Origin: Clostridia bacterium
Lineage (GTDB): Bacteria; Bacillota; Clostridia; Christensenellales; CAG-138
Direction: 5' to 3'
Assembly: GCA_017524445.1 (NCBI GenBank)
Contig: JAFXVP010000058.1
Location: 1-64,000, forward strand
Length of the DNA stretch: 64,000 bases
In this document: in pieces, positions 39,469-48,594 of the stretch
How the letters are laid out: each line of letters starts with the position of its first letter
Position numbering within the stretch: the first letter of the stretch is position 1
Notes under the pieces: model-generated
What the model saw: the letters and a program-made list of their open reading frames with translations, nothing else
Database searches by the model: none
What the model was told of the DNA's origin: nothing
Program-made: the position numbers and the translations under genes

Positions 39469-41014
39469 GAAGATCACATTCAAACAAACCGAAAAGGACC
39501 GCAAGCAGGAAGAACGCGCACAGATCCGGGAAAACCGGAAAAAGATCCTGACGGATACCAGCGCCTTCGCGATCCGTGAAGCATACGTACAGCTTCGTAC
39601 GAACCTGATGTACAGCGTCGCGTCGATGGACGACCGCGGCTGCAAGGTGTTCGGCGTCACGAGCGCGAATCCGTCCGAGGGCAAGAGCCTGACTGCGTCA
39701 AACATCGCGGTCTCGTTCGCGATGCTCGGCAAAAAGACGCTGCTCATCGACTGCGATATGCGTAAGCCGAACGTTGCGCGTCTCTGGCATATCCACACCA
39801 AGAACGGCCTGAGCGATCTCATCGCCAAGGTCGACATCTGTGACGTCTACGGCGTTGAAGGCCTGCCGCTGTCGATCATTGCGTGCGGCAAGATCCCGCC
39901 GAATCCGTCGGAGATGCTGGCGTCCGCAGCGTTCCAGAACGCGATCGAGCGTTTCCGCAAACAGTATAATTACATCATCATCGACACGCCGCCGACCAAC
40001 GAGGTCGCGGACGCGCAGATCGTGTCGCGCGTAGTCGACGGCATGGTTCTTGTCATCCGTTCCGCCAAGACGAAGCAGCGCGACCTTGCGGAAGCGGAGA
40101 GCGTCCTGCAAAGCGCGGGCAGCCGGATCTGCGGCGTCGTCATCAACGACCTGAATCTCAAGCAGGGCGGCAAATACGGCTACAAGTACGGCTATAAGTA
40201 CGGCTACAAGTACGGCTATAAGTACGGCTACAAGTACGGTTATAAATACGGCTACCAATATGACAGCAGGAAGCCGGATATAGAAACGGAAACCAGATCC
40301 GCTTCGGTACGCAGACCCGTGAAAAAACGCGCGGCGAAGGAGATCGATTTCCATGCGCATATTCTGCCCGGACTCGACCACGGCAGCAAGGATCTCGAGA
40401 ACTCGCTTGAGCAGGTGCGGCTCGCGCAGGAAAGCGGCGTGGACGTGATCTGCGCGACCTCGCACTTCTACGGTCAGCAGGTCAGCGTGGAATCGTTCCT
40501 GGAAAGCCGCGCACGCAGCTGGCTGGAGCTTAAGGCAAATCTGGGGGAGGGCAGCCCGAGGATCGTTCTCGGCGCGGAGGTGCTGGCATTCGAAGGGATC
40601 GACCGGCTGCCGCATATCGAGGACCTCTGCCTGATGGGAACGAATCTCCTGCTGCTTGAGATGCCGTTCTCCCACTGGTCGGACCGGCTGATCGACTCCG
40701 TTGAGACGCTGAGCGAACGGCAGGATCTTAAGATCGTGCTTGCGCACGTCGACCGGTACGACCGCAAGCAGGTCGAAACGCTGCTGTCGCTTGAAAACGT
40801 CAAGGGACAGGTCAACGTATCCGCGCTGACGAAAGCTTTGCAGAGCGGCTATCTGCGCGATTGGATAAAGGAAGGGAAGATCGTCGCTGCGGGAAGCGAT
40901 ATCCACGGCACAAAGACCGGGTATACGGAATGGCAGTCCGTCAGACAGAAGTATCCGGAGGAGTGGAAGACCGTCATGCAGGAATCGGAAGCAATGCTTT
41001 CGAATCTTCTGTAA
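39461..41014 (+). CDS. Fused tyrosine kinase (BY-kinase), KYGY repeat tail and PHP-type tyrosine phosphatase
   Basis: A 517-residue fusion. Residues about 30-235 are a bacterial tyrosine kinase with Walker A SANPSEGKS, Walker A' LLIDCDMRKP and Walker B YIIIDTPP. Residues 238-265 are seven exact KYGY repeats (bases 40172-40255), a tyrosine-rich tail of the kind such kinases autophosphorylate. Residues 296-517 are a CpsB/CapC-like PHP phosphatase with DFHAH, TSHF, GAEVL, LAHVDRY and GSDIHG as metal-binding motifs. In most Firmicutes the kinase and phosphatase are separate proteins. Here the enzyme that writes and the one that erases the tail are one chain. It controls polymer length and export with the preceding gene. 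Confidence 0.93.
   Translation: MSKKITFKQTEKDRKQEERAQIRENRKKILTDTSAFAIREAYVQLRTNLMYSVASMDDRGCKVFGVTSANPSEGKSLTASNIAVSFAMLGKKTLLIDCDMRKPNVARLWHIHTKNGLSDLIAKVDICDVYGVEGLPLSIIACGKIPPNPSEMLASAAFQNAIERFRKQYNYIIIDTPPTNEVADAQIVSRVVDGMVLVIRSAKTKQRDLAEAESVLQSAGSRICGVVINDLNLKQGGKYGYKYGYKYGYKYGYKYGYKYGYKYGYQYDSRKPDIETETRSASVRRPVKKRAAKEIDFHAHILPGLDHGSKDLENSLEQVRLAQESGVDVICATSHFYGQQVSVESFLESRARSWLELKANLGEGSPRIVLGAEVLAFEGIDRLPHIEDLCLMGTNLLLLEMPFSHWSDRLIDSVETLSERQDLKIVLAHVDRYDRKQVETLLSLENVKGQVNVSALTKALQSGYLRDWIKEGKIVAAGSDIHGTKTGYTEWQSVRQKYPEEWKTVMQESEAMLSNLL
40172..40255 (+). repeat. Seven 12-base tandem repeats encoding KYGY
   Basis: AAGTACGGCTAC-type units repeated seven times in frame. The last codon alternates TAC, TAT, TAC, TAT, giving a 24-base higher-order period over most of the array. 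Confidence 0.95.
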
Positions 41015-41189
41015 GGACCGCAGAGAAAAAAGGGGAAAAGAGACCGAAACGAGCGGTGCGCGGCCATAGTCGCCCCGCAAACGGCCGGTCGAACAAAGCG
41101 GATCTTGCGTGATGCGGAGCGAACAGACGCGCCGTATGCCGAAGGCAACGCAAAATTCGCCGAAATCCGATCAAAGGGAGGCCCCTGTT

Positions 41190-42734
41190 TTGGAAGAATT
41201 CAGCAGTCTACAGACCGAACAACCAAAGAAACCGAAAAAGACGAAAAAAAAGAGGATCGTTCTTTGGATCATCCTCGGCATACTGGCGCTTGCGCTGATC
41301 GGCGGCGGGATCTACGCCTGGCATATTCTGAAGCGGCCCGATGCGTTTTTTGATACATCCGTTCGCGTAAATACCGTACAGACGTCCGAGCCGACGCCTG
41401 CCTTCGATATCGAAGCGTACCTTCCGACGGCGGAACCGGGCGCAACGCCGATCCCGGCGCCCGCCGTACAGCAGACGGCGGTCCCGACCGAGCAGCCGGA
41501 GAAAGACGCGCCTTTGACGGGCATCGTCAATATCGCGCTGTTCGGGATCGACGCTTATGAGGACGGATCGTCGACAAGCGGATCCATGCCGCACACCGAC
41601 GCGAATATGATCGTTGCGATCAACTTCGACACGAAGGAAGTCAGCCTGATCTCCATTGCGCGCGACTGCCTGACGACCGCGCCGGGCTATACCGGTTTTT
41701 ACAAATTCAACGGCATATTCAACGTCGGCGGCGGTATGGCAGATCCGAAAGCGGGTCTTGCGCTGAGCTGCCGCGCGGCGGAGGAATGGCTCGGCGGCGT
41801 TTCCGTTCCGTATTATTACGGCGTGGATTTCCAGGCGGTGATCGATCTGGTCGATCTGATCGGCGGAGTTGATTTTGATCTGGATATCCGCGTGAAAACG
41901 CTTGACGGCAAATACATCAAGCCGGGGCATCGTCATCTTGACGGACAGGGCGTCATGGCATATATGCGTATGCGCCGCAGCGCAGGCGGGCTTGACTCTA
42001 AGCGAACCGCACGGCAGCGCAAGATGCTGGTCACGATCTTCAAAAAGCTCAAGCAGGAAGGCAAGCTTTCGATGATCCCGGATCTTCTTAAGACGATGGG
42101 GGACAACGTCTATACAAACACGACGCTCTCCCAGACGGCGGCCCTTGCCAATTTTGCAAAGGATATCGATCCGGACAGCATCAGGACCTACAGCATCCAC
42201 GGCGGCATCCAGATGAAATACGACTGGGCGTTCTGCTTTATCGATCAGCAGACCCGCCTTGACGCCATCAAGGATGTATACGGATTTGACGCGGAGCCGA
42301 TGCGGATCGATTCGACGGTTTATGAGACGTTCCTGCATGAAAGCGGATTCCGGGCGATCCAGTATCAGGGGATCGCAAAAAAGCTCTTTGCAGCCATCCA
42401 TGAGATCGCCGACGAGAAATCCATGAGCGAAGAACAGAAAACGGCATACGCTCTCTGCTGGCAGGATTATGAGAATCTGAAGAAAATGTTTCAGACGGTC
42501 GATCAATGGACGCAGGCGCATTATGACGGAAAGGTTCGCCTGACGGATGAGGAACTGCGAACGCGCAGTGAGTATTACAGAGCGCTTCAGAATCTTGAAA
42601 CGAAACTGAAGAATTCGGGAGACGCGCTGAACAAGCTGTTCAACGAACCGATCAGCCCGAGATGGGATTACAGTGTCGCTCTTTGGTATAGTGCATACAG
42701 CGATATCAACGAGGTATACGTCGATTTCCGCTGA
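41190..42734 (+). CDS. LytR-CpsA-Psr (LCP) family glycopolymer ligase
   Basis: A 514-residue membrane-anchored protein. A lysine-rich head is followed by one transmembrane helix (near residues 20-45), a linker rich in Pro, Thr and Glu, and then the LCP domain: NIALFGIDAYE, SISIARD-like LISIARDCL, and GHRHLDGQGVMAYMRMRR with the arginines that hold the polyprenyl pyrophosphate. Such enzymes attach polysaccharides to peptidoglycan. About 150 residues beyond the LCP domain are not recognised. The start is a TTG at 41190 with AGGGAGG upstream. Earlier in-frame GTG and ATG codons have no ribosome site. The 175-base gap before it shows nothing else. Confidence 0.88.
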   Translation: MEEFSSLQTEQPKKPKKTKKKRIVLWIILGILALALIGGGIYAWHILKRPDAFFDTSVRVNTVQTSEPTPAFDIEAYLPTAEPGATPIPAPAVQQTAVPTEQPEKDAPLTGIVNIALFGIDAYEDGSSTSGSMPHTDANMIVAINFDTKEVSLISIARDCLTTAPGYTGFYKFNGIFNVGGGMADPKAGLALSCRAAEEWLGGVSVPYYYGVDFQAVIDLVDLIGGVDFDLDIRVKTLDGKYIKPGHRHLDGQGVMAYMRMRRSAGGLDSKRTARQRKMLVTIFKKLKQEGKLSMIPDLLKTMGDNVYTNTTLSQTAALANFAKDIDPDSIRTYSIHGGIQMKYDWAFCFIDQQTRLDAIKDVYGFDAEPMRIDSTVYETFLHESGFRAIQYQGIAKKLFAAIHEIADEKSMSEEQKTAYALCWQDYENLKKMFQTVDQWTQAHYDGKVRLTDEELRTRSEYYRALQNLETKLKNSGDALNKLFNEPISPRWDYSVALWYSAYSDINEVYVDFR

Positions 42735-42753
42735 TCGGGATCGAAGGAGAAGC

Positions 42754-42777
42754 ATGCTGACAGCACTGTCGGCATGA
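42754..42777 (+). other. Eight-codon mini-ORF overlapping a hairpin
   Basis: AAGGAG and four bases precede an ATG that opens a seven-residue peptide (MLTALSA) ending in TGA. The same bases form a stem CATGCTGACAG/CTGTCGGCATG. It lies 16 bases before the next start codon and may be a small translational leader. No U-run follows, so it is not a normal terminator. Confidence 0.35.
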
Positions 42778-42792
42778 TACGGAGCATTGTAA

Positions 42793-44850
42793 ATGAACGA
42801 GTACACGATTGAACAACAGCCGGGTAAGAAAAAGGGAAAGAAGAAGCTGCTCTTTACCCTTCTTCTCGGCACATACGATTTCATAGCCGTCTGCATCGCT
42901 TATTTCCTGGCGCTGTGGATGCGGTTTGATTTCTTTTATTCACATATTGAGCAGAAGTATCTGGATGCGTTCAGCCACTTTATCCTGTTCTACGGCGCGT
43001 TTTCCGTTCTGATCCTGTGGCTGTTCCGGCTGTACAAGACCCTGTGGAGATACATCGGGATCAGAGAGCTCGTTCGAACGCTCGGCGTCTCCCTGATGCT
43101 TTCCGTTATACACGCCGTTGCGATCACGCTGATCTTCTGGCATCGCATGCCGATCTCCTATTATATCGGCGGCGCAATGATCCAGGCAGCGCTTTTGATC
43201 GGCATCCGGTTTTCCGCACGTCTGTTGGACGATTGGCATAAGAGAAGAAACCTCAGTCATACAGACCTGAAGCGTGTCATGCTGATCGGCGCAGGGAATG
43301 CGGGACAGCTGATATTAAAGGACATGGTCGCAAATCCGGGTACGCAGGACAAAGTCGTCTGTATCATCGACGATGATCCGAATAAACAGAACCGTTATAT
43401 TGACGGCATTCCGATCATCGGCGGACGTGAAAGCATCCTTGCCGGTGTGGAAAAGTATCACGTCGAAAAGATCTTTCTGGCGATCCCGAGCGCGACGGCG
43501 GAACAGAAACGCGACATCCTGGCGATCTGCAGCGAAACCGCCTGCGAACTCAAACAGCTGCCGGGTATTTTCCAGCTGATTTCCGGTCAGGTGACTGTCA
43601 ACGAAATGCGGGACGTTGCGGTAGAGGACCTTCTGGGACGCGATCCGATCCGTCCGGATCTGTCGGGCGTGTATTCGTTCATCAACGGCAAAACCGTTCT
43701 CGTGACCGGCGGCGGCGGCTCCATCGGCAGCGAGCTCTGCCGTCAGATCGCAGCGCACAAGCCGAAGCAGCTGATCATATTCGACGTATATGAAAACAAC
43801 GCGTATGACATTCAGCAGGAGCTGAAGGATCAGTACCCGACGATGGATCTTGTCGTGCTGATCGGTTCCGTCCGCGACAGCCGCAGGATGTTCAAGGTGT
43901 TCGATACCTACCGTCCGCAGATCGTCTACCACGCGGCGGCGCACAAGCACGTTCCGCTGATGGAGGACAGTCCGTGCGAGGCGATCAAGAACAACGTCCT
44001 CGGTACATACAAGACCGCGTATGCCGCCATGGTCCACGGCTGCGAGCGTTTCGTGCTCATCTCCACGGACAAGGCGGTCAACCCGACCAACGTCATGGGC
44101 GCGAGCAAGCGTCTTTGCGAAATGATCGTGCAGTGCTTCGACGCCAAGATCAAGGCGGGCAAGGCGAACGAGATCCCGCAGCTTTTCACGCATGAGGGCT
44201 GTGAAAATGCCGACAAGGACGGCACGGGCAGCGTGTTCCGCGGGATCAGAACGGAGTTTGTCGCCGTGCGGTTCGGAAACGTTCTCGGCAGCAACGGCTC
44301 CGTTATCCCGCTGTTCAAAAAGCAGATCGCGAAGGGCGGACCGGTCACGGTCACGCATCCGGACGTCGTCCGTTACTTCATGACGATCCCAGAGGCAGTG
44401 AGTCTGGTCTTGCTTGCGGGCACTTACGCAAAGGGCGGAGAGATCTTCGTGCTGGATATGGGAAGCCCGGTCAGGATCGATACGCTTGCGAGAAATCTCA
44501 TCCGTCAGGCGGGGCTCAAGCCGGACGTCGATATCAAAATCGAGTATACAGGGCTTCGTCCCGGCGAAAAGCTGTATGAGGAAAAGCTGATGATGGAGGA
44601 AGGTCTCACAAAGACAGAAAACGAGCTGATCCATATCGGAAAACCGATCCGGTTTGATCAGGACATTCTTTTCAAAAACCTCAGCACCCTGATGAACGCA
44701 GCATACGCGAACGACGATCATATTCGCGAGCTTTTGATCGACGTCGTTCCGACCTATTCGCCCGCAAACAACAAGCCGGATAAGCCGGTGATCACCGTTT
44801 ACGGAACGGACGGAGAGGAAAAGAAAGACGAGCTGCATGCGGCGGGTTAA
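42793..44850 (+). CDS. Membrane-anchored UDP-sugar 4,6-dehydratase (PglF/CapD/FlaA1-like)
   Basis: A 685-residue protein with four N-terminal transmembrane helices (residues about 15-135), a first Rossmann-like region (LIGAGNAGQLIL near 170), and a C-terminal dehydratase domain (VTGGGGSIGSELC near 303, and STDKAVNPTNVMGASKR). STDKA matches the active site of UDP-GlcNAc 4,6-dehydratases such as PglF. It should make UDP-4-keto-6-deoxy-GlcNAc, the substrate for the aminotransferase at 45381. CGGAG lies ten bases before the ATG. Its end overlaps the VanZ-like gene by 14 bases. Confidence 0.92.
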   Translation: MNEYTIEQQPGKKKGKKKLLFTLLLGTYDFIAVCIAYFLALWMRFDFFYSHIEQKYLDAFSHFILFYGAFSVLILWLFRLYKTLWRYIGIRELVRTLGVSLMLSVIHAVAITLIFWHRMPISYYIGGAMIQAALLIGIRFSARLLDDWHKRRNLSHTDLKRVMLIGAGNAGQLILKDMVANPGTQDKVVCIIDDDPNKQNRYIDGIPIIGGRESILAGVEKYHVEKIFLAIPSATAEQKRDILAICSETACELKQLPGIFQLISGQVTVNEMRDVAVEDLLGRDPIRPDLSGVYSFINGKTVLVTGGGGSIGSELCRQIAAHKPKQLIIFDVYENNAYDIQQELKDQYPTMDLVVLIGSVRDSRRMFKVFDTYRPQIVYHAAAHKHVPLMEDSPCEAIKNNVLGTYKTAYAAMVHGCERFVLISTDKAVNPTNVMGASKRLCEMIVQCFDAKIKAGKANEIPQLFTHEGCENADKDGTGSVFRGIRTEFVAVRFGNVLGSNGSVIPLFKKQIAKGGPVTVTHPDVVRYFMTIPEAVSLVLLAGTYAKGGEIFVLDMGSPVRIDTLARNLIRQAGLKPDVDIKIEYTGLRPGEKLYEEKLMMEEGLTKTENELIHIGKPIRFDQDILFKNLSTLMNAAYANDDHIRELLIDVVPTYSPANNKPDKPVITVYGTDGEEKKDELHAAG

Positions 44851-45298
44851 GGACGGGCGGCTATCGGGCAAACGGATCGCGCTGCTGATCGCGACAGGGC
44901 TGACGCTTGTATTCATATTCGGTCAGTCCATGCTTCCGCAAAGCGTTTCCGCGGAAGAAAGCGGCTGGCTGACGGAGAATGTGCTGAACCCGGTTCTGGA
45001 TCTGCTTGGGATCGGACCGCTTACGCATCACATGGTCCGCAAGATCGCCCACGTGGCGGAATTCACGATCCTGTCGGTTTTGCTGACGCTTTGTTTTCGC
45101 GGACAGATCGTAAAAAGCGCGGGAGCCGGCTTTGCCGCGGCCTTCCTTGATGAGAGCATCCAACTCCTGTCCGGGCGCGGCGCATCGATCACCGACGTCT
45201 GGATCGATCTGATCGGCGTCGCCATCGGATCCGTTCTGGGGCTTCTGATCGTTCAATTACGGCTTAGCCACAGCAAACAGCGACAGAAACGGGCATAG
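44837..45298 (+). CDS. VanZ-like membrane protein
   Basis: A 153-residue protein with about four transmembrane helices and the VanZ signatures FIFGQSMLP, VRKIAHVAEFTILS, and SITDVWIDLIGVAIGS. VanZ-family proteins occur in polysaccharide and glycopeptide-resistance loci, with no firmly known reaction. It overlaps the end of the dehydratase gene, so it is translated with it. Nothing else in the window suggests vancomycin resistance. Confidence 0.85.
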   Translation: MRRVKDGRLSGKRIALLIATGLTLVFIFGQSMLPQSVSAEESGWLTENVLNPVLDLLGIGPLTHHMVRKIAHVAEFTILSVLLTLCFRGQIVKSAGAGFAAAFLDESIQLLSGRGASITDVWIDLIGVAIGSVLGLLIVQLRLSHSKQRQKRA

Positions 45299-45380
45299 AA
45301 TGATTTGACAGACACAGAGTCGTTTTAAACAGCAAACTTACGTGACAGAACATTGAAAAGGACAGTTCTTAGGGGAGAGT

Positions 45381-46691
45381 ATGAAACAGTTTATTGATGA
45401 TCCGCGCTTTTCGGGCATTCAGCCGTTTGAGAAGAAGGTCTGGCTTTCCAGTCCGACCATGCACGGCGACGAACAGCATTGGGTCGACGACGCGATCCTG
45501 ACCAACTGGGTCTCGACCGTCGGCGCAAACATCAACGAGGTGGAAAAGCAGGTCGCGGCACGCATCGGCGTCAAGTACGCGGTCGCGCTTTCCTGCGGTA
45601 CCGCCGCACTGCATCTTGCTACCAGGCTTGCCGGTGAAAAGCTCTATGGGCAGGCGCGTCCGAACGCGGGCACGCTGCAGGGGCACAAGGTCTTCTGTTC
45701 CGACATGACCTTCGACGCATCGATCAACCCCGTTGCATATGAGGACGGCGACGCGATCTTCATCGACACCGAGCCGGATACCTGGAACATGTCTCCGGAA
45801 GCGCTGGAGAAAGCGTTTGAACTCTATCCGGACGTTCGCCTGATCGTCGTTGCGCATCTGTACGGCACGCCCGGCAAAATGGCGGTGATCAAGCGGATCG
45901 CGGACGCGCACGGCGCGCTGATCGTTGAGGACGCCGCGGAATCGCTCGGCGCGAAGTACAAGCTGAACGGCGAATGGGTCGAAACCGGCACGCTCGGCGA
46001 CTATAACTGCATCAGCTTCAACGGCAACAAGATCATCACCGGCAGCGCAGGCGGCATGTTTTTGACCGACAGCGAAGAGGACGCCAACAAGGTCCGCAAA
46101 TGGTCCACGCAGAGCCGCGAGGCCGCGCCGTGGTATCAGCATGAGGAGATCGGCTACAACTACCGCATGAGCAACATCGTCGCGGGGGTCGTGCGCGGAC
46201 AGCTTCCGTACCTGAACGGGCATATCACGCAGAAAAAAGCGATCTACGAGCGCTACAAAGCCGGATTTGCCGATCTGCCGGTTAAAATGAATCCGTTTGA
46301 TCCCGAGAAATCGCAGCCGAACTTCTGGCTTTCCTGCCTCCTCATCGACGAGGACGCGATGGCGCCTATGGTGCGCGGTGAAAAGGACTATCTCTACACC
46401 TCGGTTCCCGGCAAAAGCAGCCCGATGGAGATCCTCGACGCCCTCGCTGCGTTCAACGCCGAAGGCCGCCCGATCTGGAAGCCGATGCATATGCAGCCGA
46501 TCTATCGGACGCATCCCTTCATAACGACCGAGGGCAACGGCCGTGCCCGCAGCAACGCCTATATCGCCGGTTCCGGTCTTGACGTCGGCGCGGACATCTT
46601 CCGCCGCGGTCTGTGCCTCCCGTCGGACAACAAGCTGACGCCCGAGCAGCAGGACGTCATCATCGACATCATCCATCGCTGTTTCCGATGA
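45381..46691 (+). CDS. DegT/DnrJ/EryC1 sugar aminotransferase (PglE-like)
   Basis: A 436-residue PLP enzyme. The PLP lysine is in SFNGNKIITG near residue 217; VEDAAESLGAKY holds the aspartate that contacts the pyridine nitrogen, and SCGTAALHLA is the phosphate-binding region. It should aminate UDP-4-keto-6-deoxy-GlcNAc with glutamate as donor. With the dehydratase, the acetyltransferase at 49287 and the phosphosugar transferase at 48595 it makes up a bacillosamine-type first-sugar set. GGGGAG precedes the ATG; the end overlaps the next gene by four bases. Confidence 0.9.
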   Translation: MKQFIDDPRFSGIQPFEKKVWLSSPTMHGDEQHWVDDAILTNWVSTVGANINEVEKQVAARIGVKYAVALSCGTAALHLATRLAGEKLYGQARPNAGTLQGHKVFCSDMTFDASINPVAYEDGDAIFIDTEPDTWNMSPEALEKAFELYPDVRLIVVAHLYGTPGKMAVIKRIADAHGALIVEDAAESLGAKYKLNGEWVETGTLGDYNCISFNGNKIITGSAGGMFLTDSEEDANKVRKWSTQSREAAPWYQHEEIGYNYRMSNIVAGVVRGQLPYLNGHITQKKAIYERYKAGFADLPVKMNPFDPEKSQPNFWLSCLLIDEDAMAPMVRGEKDYLYTSVPGKSSPMEILDALAAFNAEGRPIWKPMHMQPIYRTHPFITTEGNGRARSNAYIAGSGLDVGADIFRRGLCLPSDNKLTPEQQDVIIDIIHRCFR

Positions 46692-47689
46692 TTTCGGTGA
46701 TCGTGCCTGTCTATAACGTTGAAGCGTATCTCGCTCAATGTTTGGACAGTGTTCTGGCACAGACCTATCATGATCTGGAGATCCTGCTGATCGACGACGG
46801 ATCGACAGACCGATCCGGCAGCATCTGCGATGCGTATCAGGCGAAGGATGAACGGATCAGAGTTTTTCACACGGACAATCACGGATTGTCGGCAGCACGG
46901 AACGTTGGATTGGATCACGCTTCCGGAGATTACATTCTGCTGCTGGACAGCGACGACTGGATCGATGAGAATACAGCACAGATCCTCCTGGAATATGCGG
47001 CGCGATATGAAGCGGACGTCGTATCCTGTGCGTATTACTGCGAGTGGAAGAATCGCCGCGACATAAAAGAAAAGCTCGACCATCCGATCATTCTCGAAGG
47101 CAAACAGATCATGCGGGCGCATATTCAGGAGCCGTATCTCGGATATGTGCCATGGAATAAGCTCTATGATAAGCGGCTCTTCTCGGACATTCGCTATCCT
47201 GCCGGGAGAAAGCATGAGGACGTTATAATAACCCACAAACTGCTTGAATCGGCAGAGAGAGTCGTTTGTATACCGGAGGCGTTGTTCCACTACAGAAAAA
47301 GAGCAAATACCATCAGCCGGGTCTATTCCATGGATTCGATGGTCGCTTACTGGGAGGCGCATGATGAAAGATATAAAGCGCTGTCGAAGGCATATCCGGA
47401 ATATCAGGACGCGCTGATCGAGGAGTGTTTCCGTGCGATCAGCCGTATGTGCAGATGGTATGCGTCTTTTTCGAAGACGGAACGGGCTCGCGGCGAAGCG
47501 GTCATGCAGGAAATGCAGAGCTTTGCGAAACAGCATGAACGTCGTATTCTACAAGGAAAGCACTTTTCTTTCATGACAAAGGTTTCCTGCATATGCGTGA
47601 AAAAAAGAAGCCGTGTCCTGTTCACACTGTTGAATTTGCTCGTCAGAGTATACATGATCGGGAAAAACAGAAAGATGTATGCCTTTTAA
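46688..47689 (+). CDS. Family 2 glycosyltransferase
   Basis: A 333-residue GT-A fold glycosyltransferase. MISVIVPVYNVE at the start, LIDDGSTDRSG, GLSAARNVGLDHASGDYILLLDSDDW with the metal-binding aspartates, and GYVPWNKLYDK are standard for the capsule and O-antigen GT2 type. The start overlaps the aminotransferase stop (ATGA). It should add a sugar to the lipid-linked repeat unit; donor and acceptor are not known. Confidence 0.92.
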   Translation: MISVIVPVYNVEAYLAQCLDSVLAQTYHDLEILLIDDGSTDRSGSICDAYQAKDERIRVFHTDNHGLSAARNVGLDHASGDYILLLDSDDWIDENTAQILLEYAARYEADVVSCAYYCEWKNRRDIKEKLDHPIILEGKQIMRAHIQEPYLGYVPWNKLYDKRLFSDIRYPAGRKHEDVIITHKLLESAERVVCIPEALFHYRKRANTISRVYSMDSMVAYWEAHDERYKALSKAYPEYQDALIEECFRAISRMCRWYASFSKTERARGEAVMQEMQSFAKQHERRILQGKHFSFMTKVSCICVKKRSRVLFTLLNLLVRVYMIGKNRKMYAF

Positions 47690-47730
47690 GCAAAAACAGG
47701 CAGGACTGATACATTTTCAGACGATTGGGA

Positions 47731-48594
47731 ATGGCTGTGAAGATGTCTCTGCGATTGACGGTTTATAAAGCCCTGCGGTGGGCATACAGAAAATGTCCGT
47801 CGGGAGTAAAGAAAAGCCTTTTGGCAATGCAAAAGGGCGTCCGGAGGCTCTATTGCCGTATCGACGGTACGCTGTTTCCACGTAAAGCGATTTTCTCATG
47901 TCCGTGCTGCGGTTTTCGCTTCCGAAGCTGTAAAGCAAACCCGTATACCATGCGGACGGATTACTTCAATCCGGACAGATACAAAGGACAGGAGCAACGA
48001 ATCATTTGTCCGGTTTGCGGATCTTTTCCGAGACATCGGATCCTTACAACCTGGCTGGATTCGCACAAACGGGAACTGCGAGGAAACATCCTGTATTTTG
48101 CGATCGAGGACGGGATGCGCTGTTGGTTCAAACGGAACGGGATCGGCGTCACAACGGCGGATCTCAATGAAGAAGCCGACTTACAGCTCAACATCGAGAG
48201 TACTGGCCTCGAGGATGCGTCCCGGGATTGGATCGTCTGCAATCACGTGCTGGAACACGCAGATGATTATCAAAAGGCGTTGAGGGAACTGCACAGGATC
48301 CTGAAGCCGGGCGGACGCCTGATCATTTCCTTTCCGATCGATGAAACGCTGGAAACCGTCAAGGAGGATCGGAATGCGGACGAGAACGATCGGATCCGAT
48401 CGTTTGGACAGATCGATCATTGGCGGCTTTTCGGACGTGACAGCGAAGCAATGCTTCGAAATGCAGGTTTTGCAGTTTCCGGGATCAGCGGAAACGGATT
48501 GCCGGATTCGATCCGGCCGTACACCGGACCTGCCGACTACGACGTCAACTATTTGTTCTTGTGCGAAAGAACTGAGAAGCAGATGTGCAATTGA
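47731..48594 (+). CDS. SAM-dependent methyltransferase with N-terminal zinc-finger-like CxxC pairs
   Basis: A protein of about 287 residues. CPCCG near residue 58 and CPVCG near 94 suggest a zinc-binding head. The C-terminal part is a class I methyltransferase of the type 11 group (VCNHVLEHADDYQKALRELHRILKPGGRLIISFP); the glycine-rich SAM loop is weak. It may methylate a sugar of the repeat unit. Start choice is uncertain: TTG 47725, ATG 47731 and ATG 47743 are in frame and none has a strong ribosome site. Confidence 0.8.
   Translation: MAVKMSLRLTVYKALRWAYRKCPSGVKKSLLAMQKGVRRLYCRIDGTLFPRKAIFSCPCCGFRFRSCKANPYTMRTDYFNPDRYKGQEQRIICPVCGSFPRHRILTTWLDSHKRELRGNILYFAIEDGMRCWFKRNGIGVTTADLNEEADLQLNIESTGLEDASRDWIVCNHVLEHADDYQKALRELHRILKPGGRLIISFPIDETLETVKEDRNADENDRIRSFGQIDHWRLFGRDSEAMLRNAGFAVSGISGNGLPDSIRPYTGPADYDVNYLFLCERTEKQMCN

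Noticed and set aside
44837-45298. Glycopeptide resistance locus from the VanZ-like gene
   Set aside because: No vanH, vanA/B or vanX homologue is nearby; VanZ-like proteins are common in polysaccharide loci.
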